In this document: positions 1 to 10,507 of the stretch, piece after piece | Position numbering within the stretch: the stretch's first letter is position 1 | Layout: every line of letters starts with the position of its first letter | From: Gnetum montanum | Lineage: Eukaryota; Streptophyta; Gnetopsida; Gnetales; Gnetaceae | Direction: 5' to 3' | Assembly: GCA_015680685.1 (NCBI GenBank) | Contig: MNCI01002247.1 | Coordinates: forward strand, 22,707-86,706 | DNA length: 64,000 nt | Notes under the pieces: generated by a model | The model's input: only the letters and a program-made list of their open reading frames with translations | The model's database searches: none | Told to the model about the DNA's origin: nothing | Made by a program: the position numbers and the translations under genes

Positions 1-412
1 TAGTTAGGTGCCTCAATACGACCACTTCGAGCACGTGCATTACATGTGGTGATCCCAGTAACGATTAGCGTTTGGTAGCCACAGTTGGATAGTTCAGGGC
101 ATGTACGATAAGTGGGAACGGATGCTGATGCTAGTTAATTTAGACTTAGCACATTAGTTAGAGTAGTTAGTTTCTCAACCCTTTGCTCTTAGCGTAGAAG
201 ACATAAAACCAGAAAAGACCAAAAAAATCATATACCTTGGACTTACTTAACCATACACCGTGACAACAACAAGTAAGTTTGGGAAGACAACGAATGATTA
301 ACCCCAAGTGTTCCATGGGGCGTTTATGCATTTAGTTTGTGGGGTTCGATCGGATCGCGTGTGCTATGCTCGTTTCGTATGGTTGAGTGTAGGGGTACCT
401 TGCCACTCATCA
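1..412 (+). mobile_element. Family-A (Athila-like) LTR, 3' part, cut by the window start
   Basis: This stretch aligns along its whole length with 56232-56650, the end of the complete LTR of A2, and in reverse complement with the start of both A1 LTRs. It ends with the family terminus GGGGTACCTTGCCACTCATCA. No primer-binding site follows, since the next bases are CTTAGTAAGC, so it is a 3' LTR or a solo LTR. It was inserted into the AT-rich LTR-like sequence that continues at 413. Confidence 0.85.
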
Positions 413-427
413 CTTAGTAAGCAACTT

Positions 428-1162
428 TTGATAATATTTGGAATTTGGGGTGATGGAGGATTCTTTTTGATAATTTAGTAATATTTGATTATTTTATGTT
501 TTATTATTAATATGTTGTAAATTTATATGTTTGGATATTTTAGGACTAATTATTTGGATGTAGCCACTCATGTGCTAGTCCTTTTAGGTACCTAAAGCTT
601 GGTTCCAAAATCCTTAAGGAGGTACTTATAGTTTTTTTTCCTATTCAATCTTAAGAATAACCTTCCATTTTATTTTGTGCCTTTTAGGTGATTTAACTAG
701 TTATGACTATGATGAAATACGTGAAGAAGCTAATGTCTAGGTTAAGATTTCATCATTTTTTGGTGTTTGTTTAAGTAGTGCTAGTATTTGTATGCATTTT
801 ATTTAAATGTTTCTACTTTGATAGAGACTAATGTAGTGATGATATTTTTTTTGTAATTATCATGTAGTTAATTTTGATACTTTTAGTATATCTTTTTTTA
901 TTGTAATTGTAGCTTTGGGATTAGGTCTTTGAACTATTTTGTAGTGAACATGTTAGGTTTTATATGAAATAGGTTATTAACATTGTTATTAGTTTTTTGT
1001 TCATCTATTTTTTACATTTTTTGTGTCCCTATACACTTATTCTTGGATGCTTATTATTGTTCTTATCATATTCTCTTAGCATTCTTTGATTTTTATTAAG
1101 TTGTGATTTAAATTTTTAAGTAATAACTTTCTAGCCCAAACCTGGTTAGTGGGGTGTTAAAA
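428..1162 (+). repeat. Degenerate LTR-like segment, copy 1
   Basis: An AT-rich segment with patchy similarity to 4307-5218: a shared opening, a shared AGGTGATT-containing block near 690 and 4560, and a shared end. Its end, GGTTAGTGGGGTGTTAAAA, resembles the GGGGTGTTACA terminus common in plant chromovirus LTRs. No primer-binding site follows. Boundaries are approximate because the left edge was destroyed by the family-A LTR insertion. Confidence 0.4.
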
Positions 1163-3056
1163 TGTTTTCTCTTATCCTAATGATGTGATTGCCAATGCTT
1201 TAAGTGGATATAACATATGCCCCTACTAGATTCTAGACATCTATCATTTAACTTCTTTCAAATGCTACTAGAGTGTGAAGGAAAATGTAACTTCCCTACC
1301 TTTAACACCCTTACTACTTGGTATGTTTGTGATTTGAACACTTGATGTCTTGTGCTTTATTAGCCCTTTTCTTTCATTGACTATGCTTGTATGATTAAGT
1401 TGTGTACCTTCTTTTATCATTTTTAGTTATTTTTAATCATATTTTAAATAATTTTATTATTTTTGATTTTTCTTTTAATTTAGCATATGTACAATAGTTT
1501 GTTTTGTTGGAGTGTTGAGTTATTACGTATTAGGCACTAGATGGGTCATTGTTATATGTGGTACTTCATTAGTTTACCTATGTGTTTTTTTGGGTTACTT
1601 TGTAAGGGATTATCATTTAGCAGGTAAATGCTCATCCTACCATTGTGGAGTCCTAGGAGGGTAGTAGACTTTGCCCTCTTTCAAGTGGTTACTTTATATT
1701 TTTGTGAACTAATATTTATATTTTTATTTTGAGTTTTTAATTTTATTAGCTTATGTTTTAGAGGATTTCATGTTAGCTTCTTGGGTAGTTATATTTTGAC
1801 CTTATATTTTGTCATTTGTTGGAATTAACCATAGCTACTAGCTAATCCTTTGAGAGGCACCTATTAGACTAGCTCTAGGTACTAGTGCATGTTAGTAAAT
1901 TATTTTTATTTTTTAGAAATTAATTTTTTCTTTTATTTCTAGTTTTATAATAGATTAGCCTTGTTGTCACCATAAAATAGCAACCATAAATACCTAACAT
2001 CGTTTTCATGAAAGATCATCCAATTACATTGTTGGCATCTAAGAGATAGAACTAGAGAGGGAGGCCCTACTAGTTTAGAGAAGAGTTAGATCTAGATCTA
2101 TATTATCAACTAGGATCCTAGTAAGGCCTTAGTTTGAGAGGGATTATCAAATATTTTTTGGGTACTTTGTAAGGGATTATCTTGTTTTTGGGTTACTTAG
2201 TAAGGGATTATTCAACAACTATTTGATAAAATATTTAATATATAAATCAAATCATATTATTTACATTTTTTGAGTTCTAGTATATTTTTGAGATTTTCTT
2301 TCATGCATGGAATGTTAGATAATGTTTTGATCCTATTTTGCATCATTTTGACCTTGTTTCCATTTCCCTAAATTTTTCAACTATAGAACTAGGATTTTGA
2401 GTAGTAATTCATATTTTGATCCTTAAAATAATACCAAATGGTGACGTCCTAGTAGACATAGTTTTTGAACTTGCTAGTGTGAACCTTAAGATACTCTTAT
2501 TATTTTGTTATGATTGTAAAGTTGTGATGAAGGTCATTAGATACATCTAATATCATTTTCTGGACTAGCACAAGAAACCAAGAAAATTTTTAAAAGTAAT
2601 CTCATGCCTTTGAGCAATAAATAAATTGAGAAAATGGTGCAAACCATAGCTTCTAGGGCTTCCCATAATGCTTGAAAATATGAAATAAAAAATAATGATA
2701 TTTTTAGTAATTTATTAACCTAGGACAAACTTAGGATCTTAGATTTTCTTTTTGTAATTTGTTTGTATTTTCTAGTGAACCATTAGAACATATATTTTTA
2801 GTCTTAGAATTTTTGATCATCTTAGAATCATTAGTTACTAATACATTTCTTGGCTTTATTAAGCTATTTGGATGTATTTCTCCACCATCCAAGGATTAAT
2901 TATTATATTATGTATTATATATTCATATTTGAATTTTCTGGTTTTAAATTTGGATTAGTAATGCCTATGCGGGTTGTCTTTCTTAGTGGGTGTTCTAATA
3001 ATATTTACAATAGATATGTGAATCATCTTTCTTGTTAAGAAGTTAGAAACTTATGT
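1163..3056. other. AT-rich intergenic debris with no intact gene
   Basis: No supported gene. At 1176-1208 the plus strand reads PNDVIANALSG, which resembles the end of a gypsy RNase H domain (NVVADALSRK type), but nothing around it stays open. The phrase GGGTTACTTTGTAAGGGATTATC occurs at 1592, 2160 and 2190, a small dispersed duplication. The rest is T-rich low-complexity sequence, probably the remains of old retroelements. Confidence 0.4.
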
Positions 3057-3069
3057 GAGTAACTTTTTA

Positions 3070-4173
3070 GAGGGGGGGTGTAAGAGAATTTTATTAATAG
3101 AAAAAAAAATTTAGTACATAAGCTACTTCAAGACATATAGAATGAGGAAAGGAGGAAGAGAAACCGTGTTGACTGAGACTATTATAGAGGAAACATGTTA
3201 AACTTAGCATTCCACAGGGTGTGGAAATGCATTCCAAAGATCAACCATTCGTTGAAATGTGTGTATCTTTTCCTTGATGTGGATTGTCGAATGAGAACAA
3301 AGGTGGAAGAAGGAGGAAAAGGGCCAAATGGTGTAGAAAACTGTGGCTTAATTAGGAGACTTTCTTTTGAAGAGAGGCTTGATGATGGTGATTATTTGGA
3401 TCTCCGATATGACTCCATGGCTGCAATAAGAAAAACAACTGGTTAGCATTCATCTTGAATTTTGGGGCTTGAGATATAATTTGGAAGTGAACATGCCGAA
3501 GAATTTGCATTTTTGCCAAAGTAGTTAGTTGTAAGGAGTTTGAAATAATTGTCTTTTGAAAAAGTGTGGTACATCTACGTTTCCAAATATTATATAAGAT
3601 GATGGGCCTAAGGATCTTCCATAGGAAATGAGAGTTTTTGGACCTGATAGGTAAGAAACCAAACATTACGGCCTCTTGTGTAAGAGTGCATGAGGGAAAA
3701 ACCTTAGAAGCCCATTCCCATGCATGCTGAGCAAATGGGCAAAGCCAAAAAACATGGACAAAGGTTTCAGGGTCATTACATAAAGGGCACTTAGGGGAGT
3801 GAATCCCAAGGTATGCTAAACGTTTCCCGATTGGGAGACCTTGATGAAGAAAACACCAAAGGAATTGTTGAATTTTGGGAAGAGTCAGGAGATGCCAAAT
3901 TTGGTTGAAAAGAGAGATCCAAAAATCCTCTGATTCTTGTTTATTCCAAGAGTGATTACAGTGTAGAATGACTTCGGAAGAATCGTGTAACAATTGGAAG
4001 GGAACATGTGGCCGATAAGGAAAATTTTTTGACCCATTAGACCAATAGAGTCCATGAAATAGACCTTGGATAGCACCATCTAGGTGTAATGATTGATGAA
4101 GAAATGTAAGTATCTAGAGAAATGTAATGATTGATGAAGAAATGTAAGTATCTAGAGAAATGTAATGATTGAT
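3070..4173 (-). mobile_element. 5'-truncated LINE (non-LTR retrotransposon) fragment
   Basis: The segment carries a LINE C-terminal coding region on the minus strand and is bracketed by imperfect direct repeats, GAGTAACTTTTTA at 3057-3069 and GAGTAACCTTTTTA at 4174-4187. These are the expected size for a LINE target-site duplication. No clear poly(A) tail (poly-T on the plus strand) is seen at the left end, so the exact 3' boundary is uncertain. It sits inside the AT-rich debris just before LTR-like copy 2. Confidence 0.6.
3352..3993 (-). pseudogene. LINE ORF2 C-terminus with zinc-binding RT-associated domain (zf-RVT)
   Basis: A 213-residue open frame. Near its start it reads FNQIWHLLTLPKIQQFLWCF, then GLPIGKRLAYLGIHSPKCPLC, then PETFVHVFWLCPFAQHAWEW. 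This is the signature of the zinc-binding domain that follows reverse transcriptase in plant LINEs: W-x-P-K-I-x-x-F-L-W, a CPLC pair, an HVFWLCP block. The RT and endonuclease parts are absent, so only the 3' end remains, as is usual for target-primed insertions. The frame to 4079 (minus) continues the homology in another phase, so a frameshift is likely. It cannot be functional alone. Confidence 0.8.
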
Positions 4174-4177
4174 GAGT
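4085..4177. repeat. 38-bp tandem repeat, about 2.5 units
   Basis: The unit TGTAATGATTGATGAAGAAA plus 18 more bases starts at 4085, 4123 and 4161. It abuts the right boundary of the LINE fragment, beside the right copy of the candidate target duplication. Confidence 0.85.
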
Positions 4178-4306
4178 AACCTTTTTAAATAAGTATCACA
4201 TATCTTTGTAGTGTCTACGTAGGTTGTCTCTCTTTGTAAAGAGTTGCATACTTATGTAGGTCATCATTCTTAATAAGTATCATTTATCCAATTTTAGTTT
4301 TGTTAG

Positions 4307-5218
4307 GTTTAGTGGTTGGTAGTAGAGGCTCTTTTCTATTATTTGATTTTTTTGATATTTGATTTGGTTATTATTTATTATTTGTTATTGATATATGCAT
4401 ATTTGTATTTTTGGGTGGTAATTATTTACTTGTAGCTACCCATTGTGCATGGAATCTTAGCTACATAATCCCTAAAGCAAAACCATAAGGAAGCATTTTG
4501 TAGCTTATTTTATAAGCTTAGTCTTAGGACTAATTCTCTTTTTATTGTTGTATCTTTTAGGTGATTGAGTTAGTTGTAAGGAGTTAGATGGAGAATTTGA
4601 TGCTTAAATTCTTGTTTAGATAATTTTTAGGATATCTATTAAGTTTTTAATTATCAATTATTTTTCTTCTAAAGTATAATGTTTGAATAATATTTTTGTA
4701 CTATGTAATTTGCTGTGAGGATTTTTATTTGTAGTTTACTTGTCTTTGCTACAAGCTTAACTTGATCACAAATTTTATTTCAATAGTGTTGCTTATTTTT
4801 CAGCTATTTTATTTAGCATCTTTTATTATCATTATAGCCCAATGGCCTTGATGAATTTACCATTTTATGTAATTCTCATGTTATGTAAATTCTATATTTT
4901 TTATTCTAATATATTTTTTGGTATCTTGTTCATGTTCCTTTTGGCTTGAATAATAGGAATTTATATTATTATAAGTGAAAAAGTTAGGTTTTGTACACAT
5001 GAAGGTATTGTTACTATTCTTTAATGTTTTTATATTTTTGTACCTATTTTTTCTACTTCTATGTATCAATTTTTATGGATGTCTTATAGTTTTCTTGTTA
5101 TAGTTTTTTTTGATAATTTAATATTTTTCTTAAGAATTACTTTATTTTTTCTATATATTTCTTTTACTCTCTAATTAATATCTCTTTAACCTAAGCCTTG
5201 GTAGCAAGGTATTAGAAG
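4307..5218 (+). repeat. Degenerate LTR-like segment, copy 2 (5' LTR of a Met-primed gypsy element)
   Basis: AT-rich, related to copy 1 (428-1162), and ending AAGGTATTAGAAG directly before a Met-type primer-binding site. That order (LTR, primer site, gag remnant) identifies it as a 5' LTR. The left edge is a guess from the alignment with copy 1. Confidence 0.45.
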
Positions 5219-5230
5219 TTGGCATCAAAG
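5219..5230 (+). promoter_or_regulatory. Primer-binding site, initiator-Met tRNA type
   Basis: TTGGCATCAAAG differs at two transition positions from the widespread plant site TTGGTATCAGAG, which pairs with the 3' end of initiator tRNA-Met. It directly follows the LTR-like end. Confidence 0.6.
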
Positions 5231-5473
5231 TTAAAGGTTTGATAACTATTCTTCAATTTGTAGTGTATGGATGTCACTAAAAGAAGCTAAAGAGGTCATA
5301 AATAGGATAAACCCTATCAAACTAGTGAGGAAGTCTCTCAAAATGATTTGATGTGTGAGATGTACATTTATTGGATTAGCTAGAATTAGTTGAATGCTAT
5401 GAATGATGGTCAAAATTAACCTAATAACTTAACCTTCATTGGAAAAAGGTCCATTAAGGAAGTACTCATGTAG

Positions 5474-5625
5474 AATTTCAAGAGGCTTAAAGCCACAAAT
5501 TTTGATGATGCTGAAGAGCCTATAGTAAGTTTGAAGTGGTTAAATAAGGTGAAGGAAGTTTCTCAACTCATAGATTATGCTTTGGTGTAACAAACTCATT
5601 GGATTATTCATCAACTTAGCAGTGC
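5474..5625 (+). pseudogene. gag remnant of a Met-primed gypsy (chromovirus-like) element
   Basis: The plus strand reads NFKRLKATNFDDAEEP, then SLKWLNKVKEVSQLIDY, with one stop, then WIIHQLSSA. This matches the start of the retrotransposon gag capsid domain (F-x-x-L-x-P-P-x-F-D-G, then W-L-x-x-V/M-E). It lies about 250 bp after the Met-type primer site, the expected position. Homology stops abruptly at 5626, where the reverse LTR of element E begins, so the host element was broken by that insertion. Confidence 0.6.
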
Positions 5626-6462
5626 TGTAACTGGGAAAATCAGTCATTGGAAAATTGAAGATCCCAGTGCAATAGCCTTAACCTCAAATCCCAAGGGCCT
5701 CTATGAAAAAATAGGATCCAAGGTGCCCTAGATAGTTTAGTAGATCACCTAGGGAAGGATTAAATGAGGTTGCAAAAATAAAAATGCAAATACAGATTTG
5801 AAAAATAAATGCACCTAAATGAAACAAATAAATCTAACTTCCACACAAACAGAATTGTAAACTTTATTTTAATAGAAATAAAGAAGGTTCAAAGAATGTG
5901 TATAAGATGTGCTTGGAGTAGCATGAGGGGGTTTACTTGATGGGGGTTTGAAGTCCATTGAAATTGGTGGCTTTTAGTAACACAATCAACTTCATGATCT
6001 GGAGGTTTCACAACTTCTAATGCTATCAAACCTTTTTTGCACTAGATTTATAATGTTGGTGATGTAGGGAGGGTGAGATGTGTGAGGATCTCTCGATTAC
6101 AAAAGTGAGCCATGCTGGGGGTCTTAATGCCTAGATTCTTAGCATTGATGCCAAAATCCACACAATCTCAAAGGGGGTAAAAGGGGTTACAATGGCTATG
6201 AAGGTTCTATGATGGGGTGTTTCAAGAATCTTTGTGTTTGCAAGTGTGCAAGAGCTCTTGACTACAAAATATGGATAAAAATTCAAAAGTGTGGAACCTT
6301 TCTATGGTGTTGATGTTTGGGTCATAAAGGTCTTGATGGCCATGAATTGGGCTGCAAATTTTTGCCTAATTGTTGATAGATTTCTGCAGTGTACAGGTTT
6401 TGCAAGTGTACAAATCCAACCAAGTTACTATGTATGGTAAGTTTTGATACCCCCGTGACATC
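5626..6462 (-). mobile_element. Element E LTR (Tat/Ogre-like type), left part
   Basis: Starts TGTAACTGGGAAAAT, the reverse complement of an LTR end. The block around 5722 (AGGTGCCCTAGATAGTTTAG) matches 21191 in LTR2 and, in reverse, the 3' region of the B1 LTR. The sequence is cut at 6462 by A1 and resumes at 19725. The bases before A1 (ACATC) and after it (GCATC) are a 4/5 target duplication. Confidence 0.65.
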
Positions 6463-7421
6463 TGATGAGTGGTCAAGGTAACCCTACACCCAACCATATG
6501 AATCAAAAAGCGTTCATGAGTGATTTGGTTGAATTTTTTGGACTCTATAGTTTTCGATATACCAGTCTTTTAGGAAGCGAACCTTTCCCTCAAGGTCATT
6601 CATTGTCTTCCCAATTACACTTGTGATGCACAAGGTATGGTTAAGTGTAATTAAGGCATATAATTTTTATTGTTTTGTGTTTTATGTTCTTTGGTACTTA
6701 AGGAAGTAGAGAGATGAAATAATTTAACAACTAATTTAGTGTAACTAATTAACTATTCTCTAAATAGTCCTAACATAAGCATTTGATCCCACTTTCTATA
6801 CATGTTCTGCACCCATGTATCCATTGCTGGGTTACCAAGTGCTATGTTATTGGGTGCACCAAGCAATAATGCTACTGGGATTACCAAGAAAATACGTGTT
6901 TACGCTCGAAGTCGTCATACTTATGTATTTAACATATTTAGCTTATCTTACTTAATCACTTAATCAGCTTAATTATTGAGAATCATTGAACAAATAACTA
7001 AAAACATTAAATGCAAGAATAAAACATTTAAACTATCTAGAATGCTGCAAGATTTATCAAGAAGCTCATCTTTATTGTCATACACATTGGTGTGGTTTAG
7101 GTAAAATAGTTCTTGAATAAAGATTTGTACACTTGATGACTCTTGTTGTAGGGACTTGAAAAAATATTCTAACTTTTAAATGAACAAAATACAAGAGCTC
7201 TACTACTAGTATGACTTATATTTCTCACAAACATGGCTAGGAGCTCATATTTATAGTTTTTGCTACAGTACTGCATTGATGGGGCCCCATAGACATAACA
7301 AATGCTACATCAACGTGGCCCCGTCAATGGGGCAACATGTAAACGGGATCCCATCGATAGGGACCCGTCAACAAGGCCACATCAATGGGGGCCTATCAAA
7401 ATGACACATTGACATTCATCA
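6463..7421 (-). mobile_element. A1 3' LTR
   Basis: Bounded by TGATGAGTGG and CATTCATCA on the plus strand (reverse of TG...CA). TATAAATA lies at 7248-7255 in reverse, a good core promoter. The U3 part, 7270-7421, is GC-richer and holds several variants of CGTCAATGGGGC, a short degenerate direct repeat. It aligns with 18835-19719 and with the A2 LTR. Confidence 0.88.
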
Positions 7422-7433
7422 TACCCCCATGAC
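7422..7433 (-). promoter_or_regulatory. A1 polypurine tract at the 3' LTR
   Basis: On the minus strand GTCATGGGGGTA immediately precedes the LTR start TGATGAATG. The same motif precedes the A2 LTR at 55846-55856. It would prime plus-strand DNA synthesis. Confidence 0.85.
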
Positions 7434-7684
7434 TAAATGAAAATGCATCCTCAAGTTCCCATACAAATTTGGGAAGGTATGGGATTATCTACTGACTCTT
7501 AATAAAATAAACTAGCTTGATAAAATTGAGTGCCTGAGTATACAAATCAACAAATTACAAAAATGGTGGTGTTCACAATATAAAATTGAATACCATTACA
7601 TGACTACACAAAAATTGGATAGCACATCCTTTGGTGGCATGAAGGTGGTGGAGAAGATCAAACAATCCCAAGTGGTGGAGGCTC

Positions 7685-10507
7685 CTAAGGTTTTGAAGGA
7701 CCTTCACCAACTTCAGGCATGTGCAATACTTGAGGTAGTGGTGGCTGTCTTGCTATGATTGTAACCTCTGAAAAAAGATGAAAGGCATCTAGCAATGCCT
7801 TCATCTTCTCCTGCTTGCTCCAGGGATCATTCATAGTCCACACAACATCACCAATGTGGGCTGGAATGGGGATATCCCATGGACAGAGAATTATTAGGAA
7901 CATTTTCTTCATGTTGAAAAACTAGGCAGTGAACTATTTGTGTTTGATATTGAATGCCCTGATTGTGTTTTATAGCTTCTAGTAGTCATTCATCCTCTTG
8001 GCCAGGTTCTCGGTAGTTGATCGTTGATTAGTGAATCGTGCCTTAAGAACTTCAAGTTTAGCGTTTTCCATCACAAGCTTTTGCTTAATGTCTTTATGAT
8101 GCTTAAACTTAGCCTTGTACAACAAGTATGAGTTGGCTACCTATTTCTCAAGTTTTAACCATAGTTTTCTAGTAGTCAACATAGCTAGATTTACATAACA
8201 GAGATTGGTGAGCTCCATATATTTTGTCATCTCCTTAATTGTTAGCTCCTTTATGCAGATTTTCGTTTTGTTATAGGCATATATTCCATCAATGATGGGT
8301 TTTCATAATTCCTTCCCTTGCTAGAGTTACTAGAGGGGTTCATTCACTTTTGCCTTTGCCAATTGAATGTGTTTTTTGTTTACTTCCTTTTGTAGATTGA
8401 CCTGCTCTTTGTAATGATCATTGACTTTCTCAAATTTGAGAGCTTCTGATTTCTAGGTGGCTACCTCGATTACAATTTTTTAGTGAATGGTGTAGACCTC
8501 CTCCATGGAGAGATTTCTATTTTTTGTTGCCAATCTCCTCAATTCTATGTTTGCTCTAGCTTTTGATGGATGAAATTTATTAATTGTTTCTTCTACTCAT
8601 CAACATTCTGTAGGTGATGGTTCTCTACAGTCAATCGTACGTTCTCCTGGTGGGTTTGATCTAAGGCCTTTTGAATTTTATGTTGTGTGGCCTCTACCAA
8701 GGATCGGTAGAACACCATTGTCTCCATTGCATCCTTAACCCCTTTTAGTTTAGTGTGAAGCTATTCCATGGCTTCATCTATTGTTAATGTTAGGTTGAGA
8801 AATGCAGGGTCAACAATCTGGGCTTTTAACTTGGTAACTTCCATAGCCAAGTGTTCATTTAGCTCGTTGGCTATTTCAAGTTGCCTCTCAAAGATGATAT
8901 TCTTACCTCTTACCTCTAGTAGCTCTGATTGGGCTATGATAATATTTCTTGGAAGGTCAAAGACATCCGAAAGTGATTGCTCGGTTCCCATTAGTCAGTC
9001 TAATAGTTCTTCATGTTGTGCTACATTTATTCTACCACTTGTGATTCCTACAAATATCTACACATCTTTGAGTGTAGTGATGTTTGGTGCAGATGTTGTA
9101 GGTGCATTGAGCATTTTGGAAATTCAATCAATGATCACTTGTGTTGTAGTCTCATGCCCTTGGTGTTACATCACCAATATAGTTATCCACTCATCCTCCT
9201 TCGAGCGCACCGAGAAGATTGCAGCATTCCCAGAGATTTCTTGGAGTGGTTGTTGTTTTGTGAGAGATACTTTGACCTCTTTGGTGCTTGGATTCGACCT
9301 TATAGGAAACTGTGTTCTTTGGGCTGAGAAAATAGATCCACCTCCACCCATCAAAATGATTATTCATGCCACCTCATTTAGGTGACTCATTACTAGTTTG
9401 TACACAGATGGGTTCCTACCACTCATGCTTGCTCATTACTCTTGTTCACTCAAGATCCATTCCCTATATTTGGGCAACCATTGGATAGTTATAGCGATGT
9501 CTAGTATGGTTGTTTGAGTGGCGAGTGGAGGTGGTGGTTTTTGCTCATATTCTTGGATAGTCATTGCAGGCATCTTATTTTTCATCATTTCTACCTAGTT
9601 AGTGGCCACAGCTTGCATGAAAATGTCACTGGTGTAGTGGGATGTTCCTCCCCTTTGACAAAGTTTCTTGATGAGGCATGGAAAGGGAAGTGTCTTCCTT
9701 CCACATTCATTTTCTTTAAACCACTTCTCTATCTCTAGATAGATTAGCTGTGGAAGGTTGATAGGGAATCTCCCACTTAGAGCTATGCATGCTTGGGTAG
9801 AGAAGGTGGTGATTTTGCTTAGCCTCATTGTGGGATTGAGGTGGAAGGCCACAATCTTGTAATGGATCCTCTCTATTGGTGTGAGTGCATCAAACTCCTT
9901 GTGGTCAACACCATAGCACTACTAAATCCATTCTTTCTTTATGTTAGGATTCACCTACATCAGGATCTTAGCAAGACTTTCCCCTATTTTGGGCAACCCA
10001 AGTGTTATAGTAATGACTTGTGCCAAGTAGGACATTGAGATATCCTTAATTTTCATTATTGATTCGACCTACCTATTGTTCTAGAATAGCAATGTCTCTC
10101 CCATCTAACACTGCCTGGTGGAAGTGATGATTGGCCACATGCAAGAGGCCTTTAGCTGCTCCTACACTTCTTTTGGTGCTTGCTCTAGAAATGAGCCAAA
10201 GTTTAACTCTTAGAGCACTATTTTCTAGACCTCTCATGATTTGATCTAATTCAAGCAAGCCTCTGTTAAGGTCACCTCCAGATTTTCTTGTGGTGTTGGT
10301 GCATCATGCTGATGGGAGTGTTCTATTGTTGTTGCTAGTTCTAGAACTGTCTAATAGATTCCACTTTTGCCTCCTCCCTAAGAGGACCTATGGCATGGGT
10401 TGCCAATGGTTCTTCTTAGGCTTGTTCTTAGCCTCTTCCTATTCTAGGCTGTTTCTCCCTTGGTTGAGATGGTCCTCTTCTTGCATGTATTTTTCCTTTG
10501 GTGCCAT
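7685..10507 (-). pseudogene. A1 extra ORF between integrase and 3' LTR (env position), function unknown
   Basis: The minus strand opens with MAPKEKYMQEEDHLNQGRNS at 10507. It can be followed through several frameshifts and stops for about 2.8 kb to a stop at 7685. Visible parts include a Glu/Leu-rich heptad-like stretch at 8761-8991 (SELLEVRGKNIIFERQLEIA), another Lys/Glu-rich one near 8350-8450 (VNLQKEVNKKHIQLAKAKV) and a Pro-rich C-terminus. Long coiled coils are likely. I see no signal peptide or membrane segment, so an envelope role is not supported even though Athila elements are known to carry an extra ORF at this place. A2 lacks it. The plus-strand open frame at 8768-9385 is its shadow. 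Confidence 0.5.

Noticed and set aside
6441-6462. TGATACCCCCGTGACATC as a second family-A polypurine tract left of A1
   Set aside because: It resembles the reversed tract, but the sequence further left is the E LTR and not a family-A LTR; probably chance.
8768-9385. 205-residue plus-strand frame
   Set aside because: Antisense shadow of the A1 extra ORF; Ser/Leu-rich composition mirrors the Glu/Lys coiled coil on the other strand.
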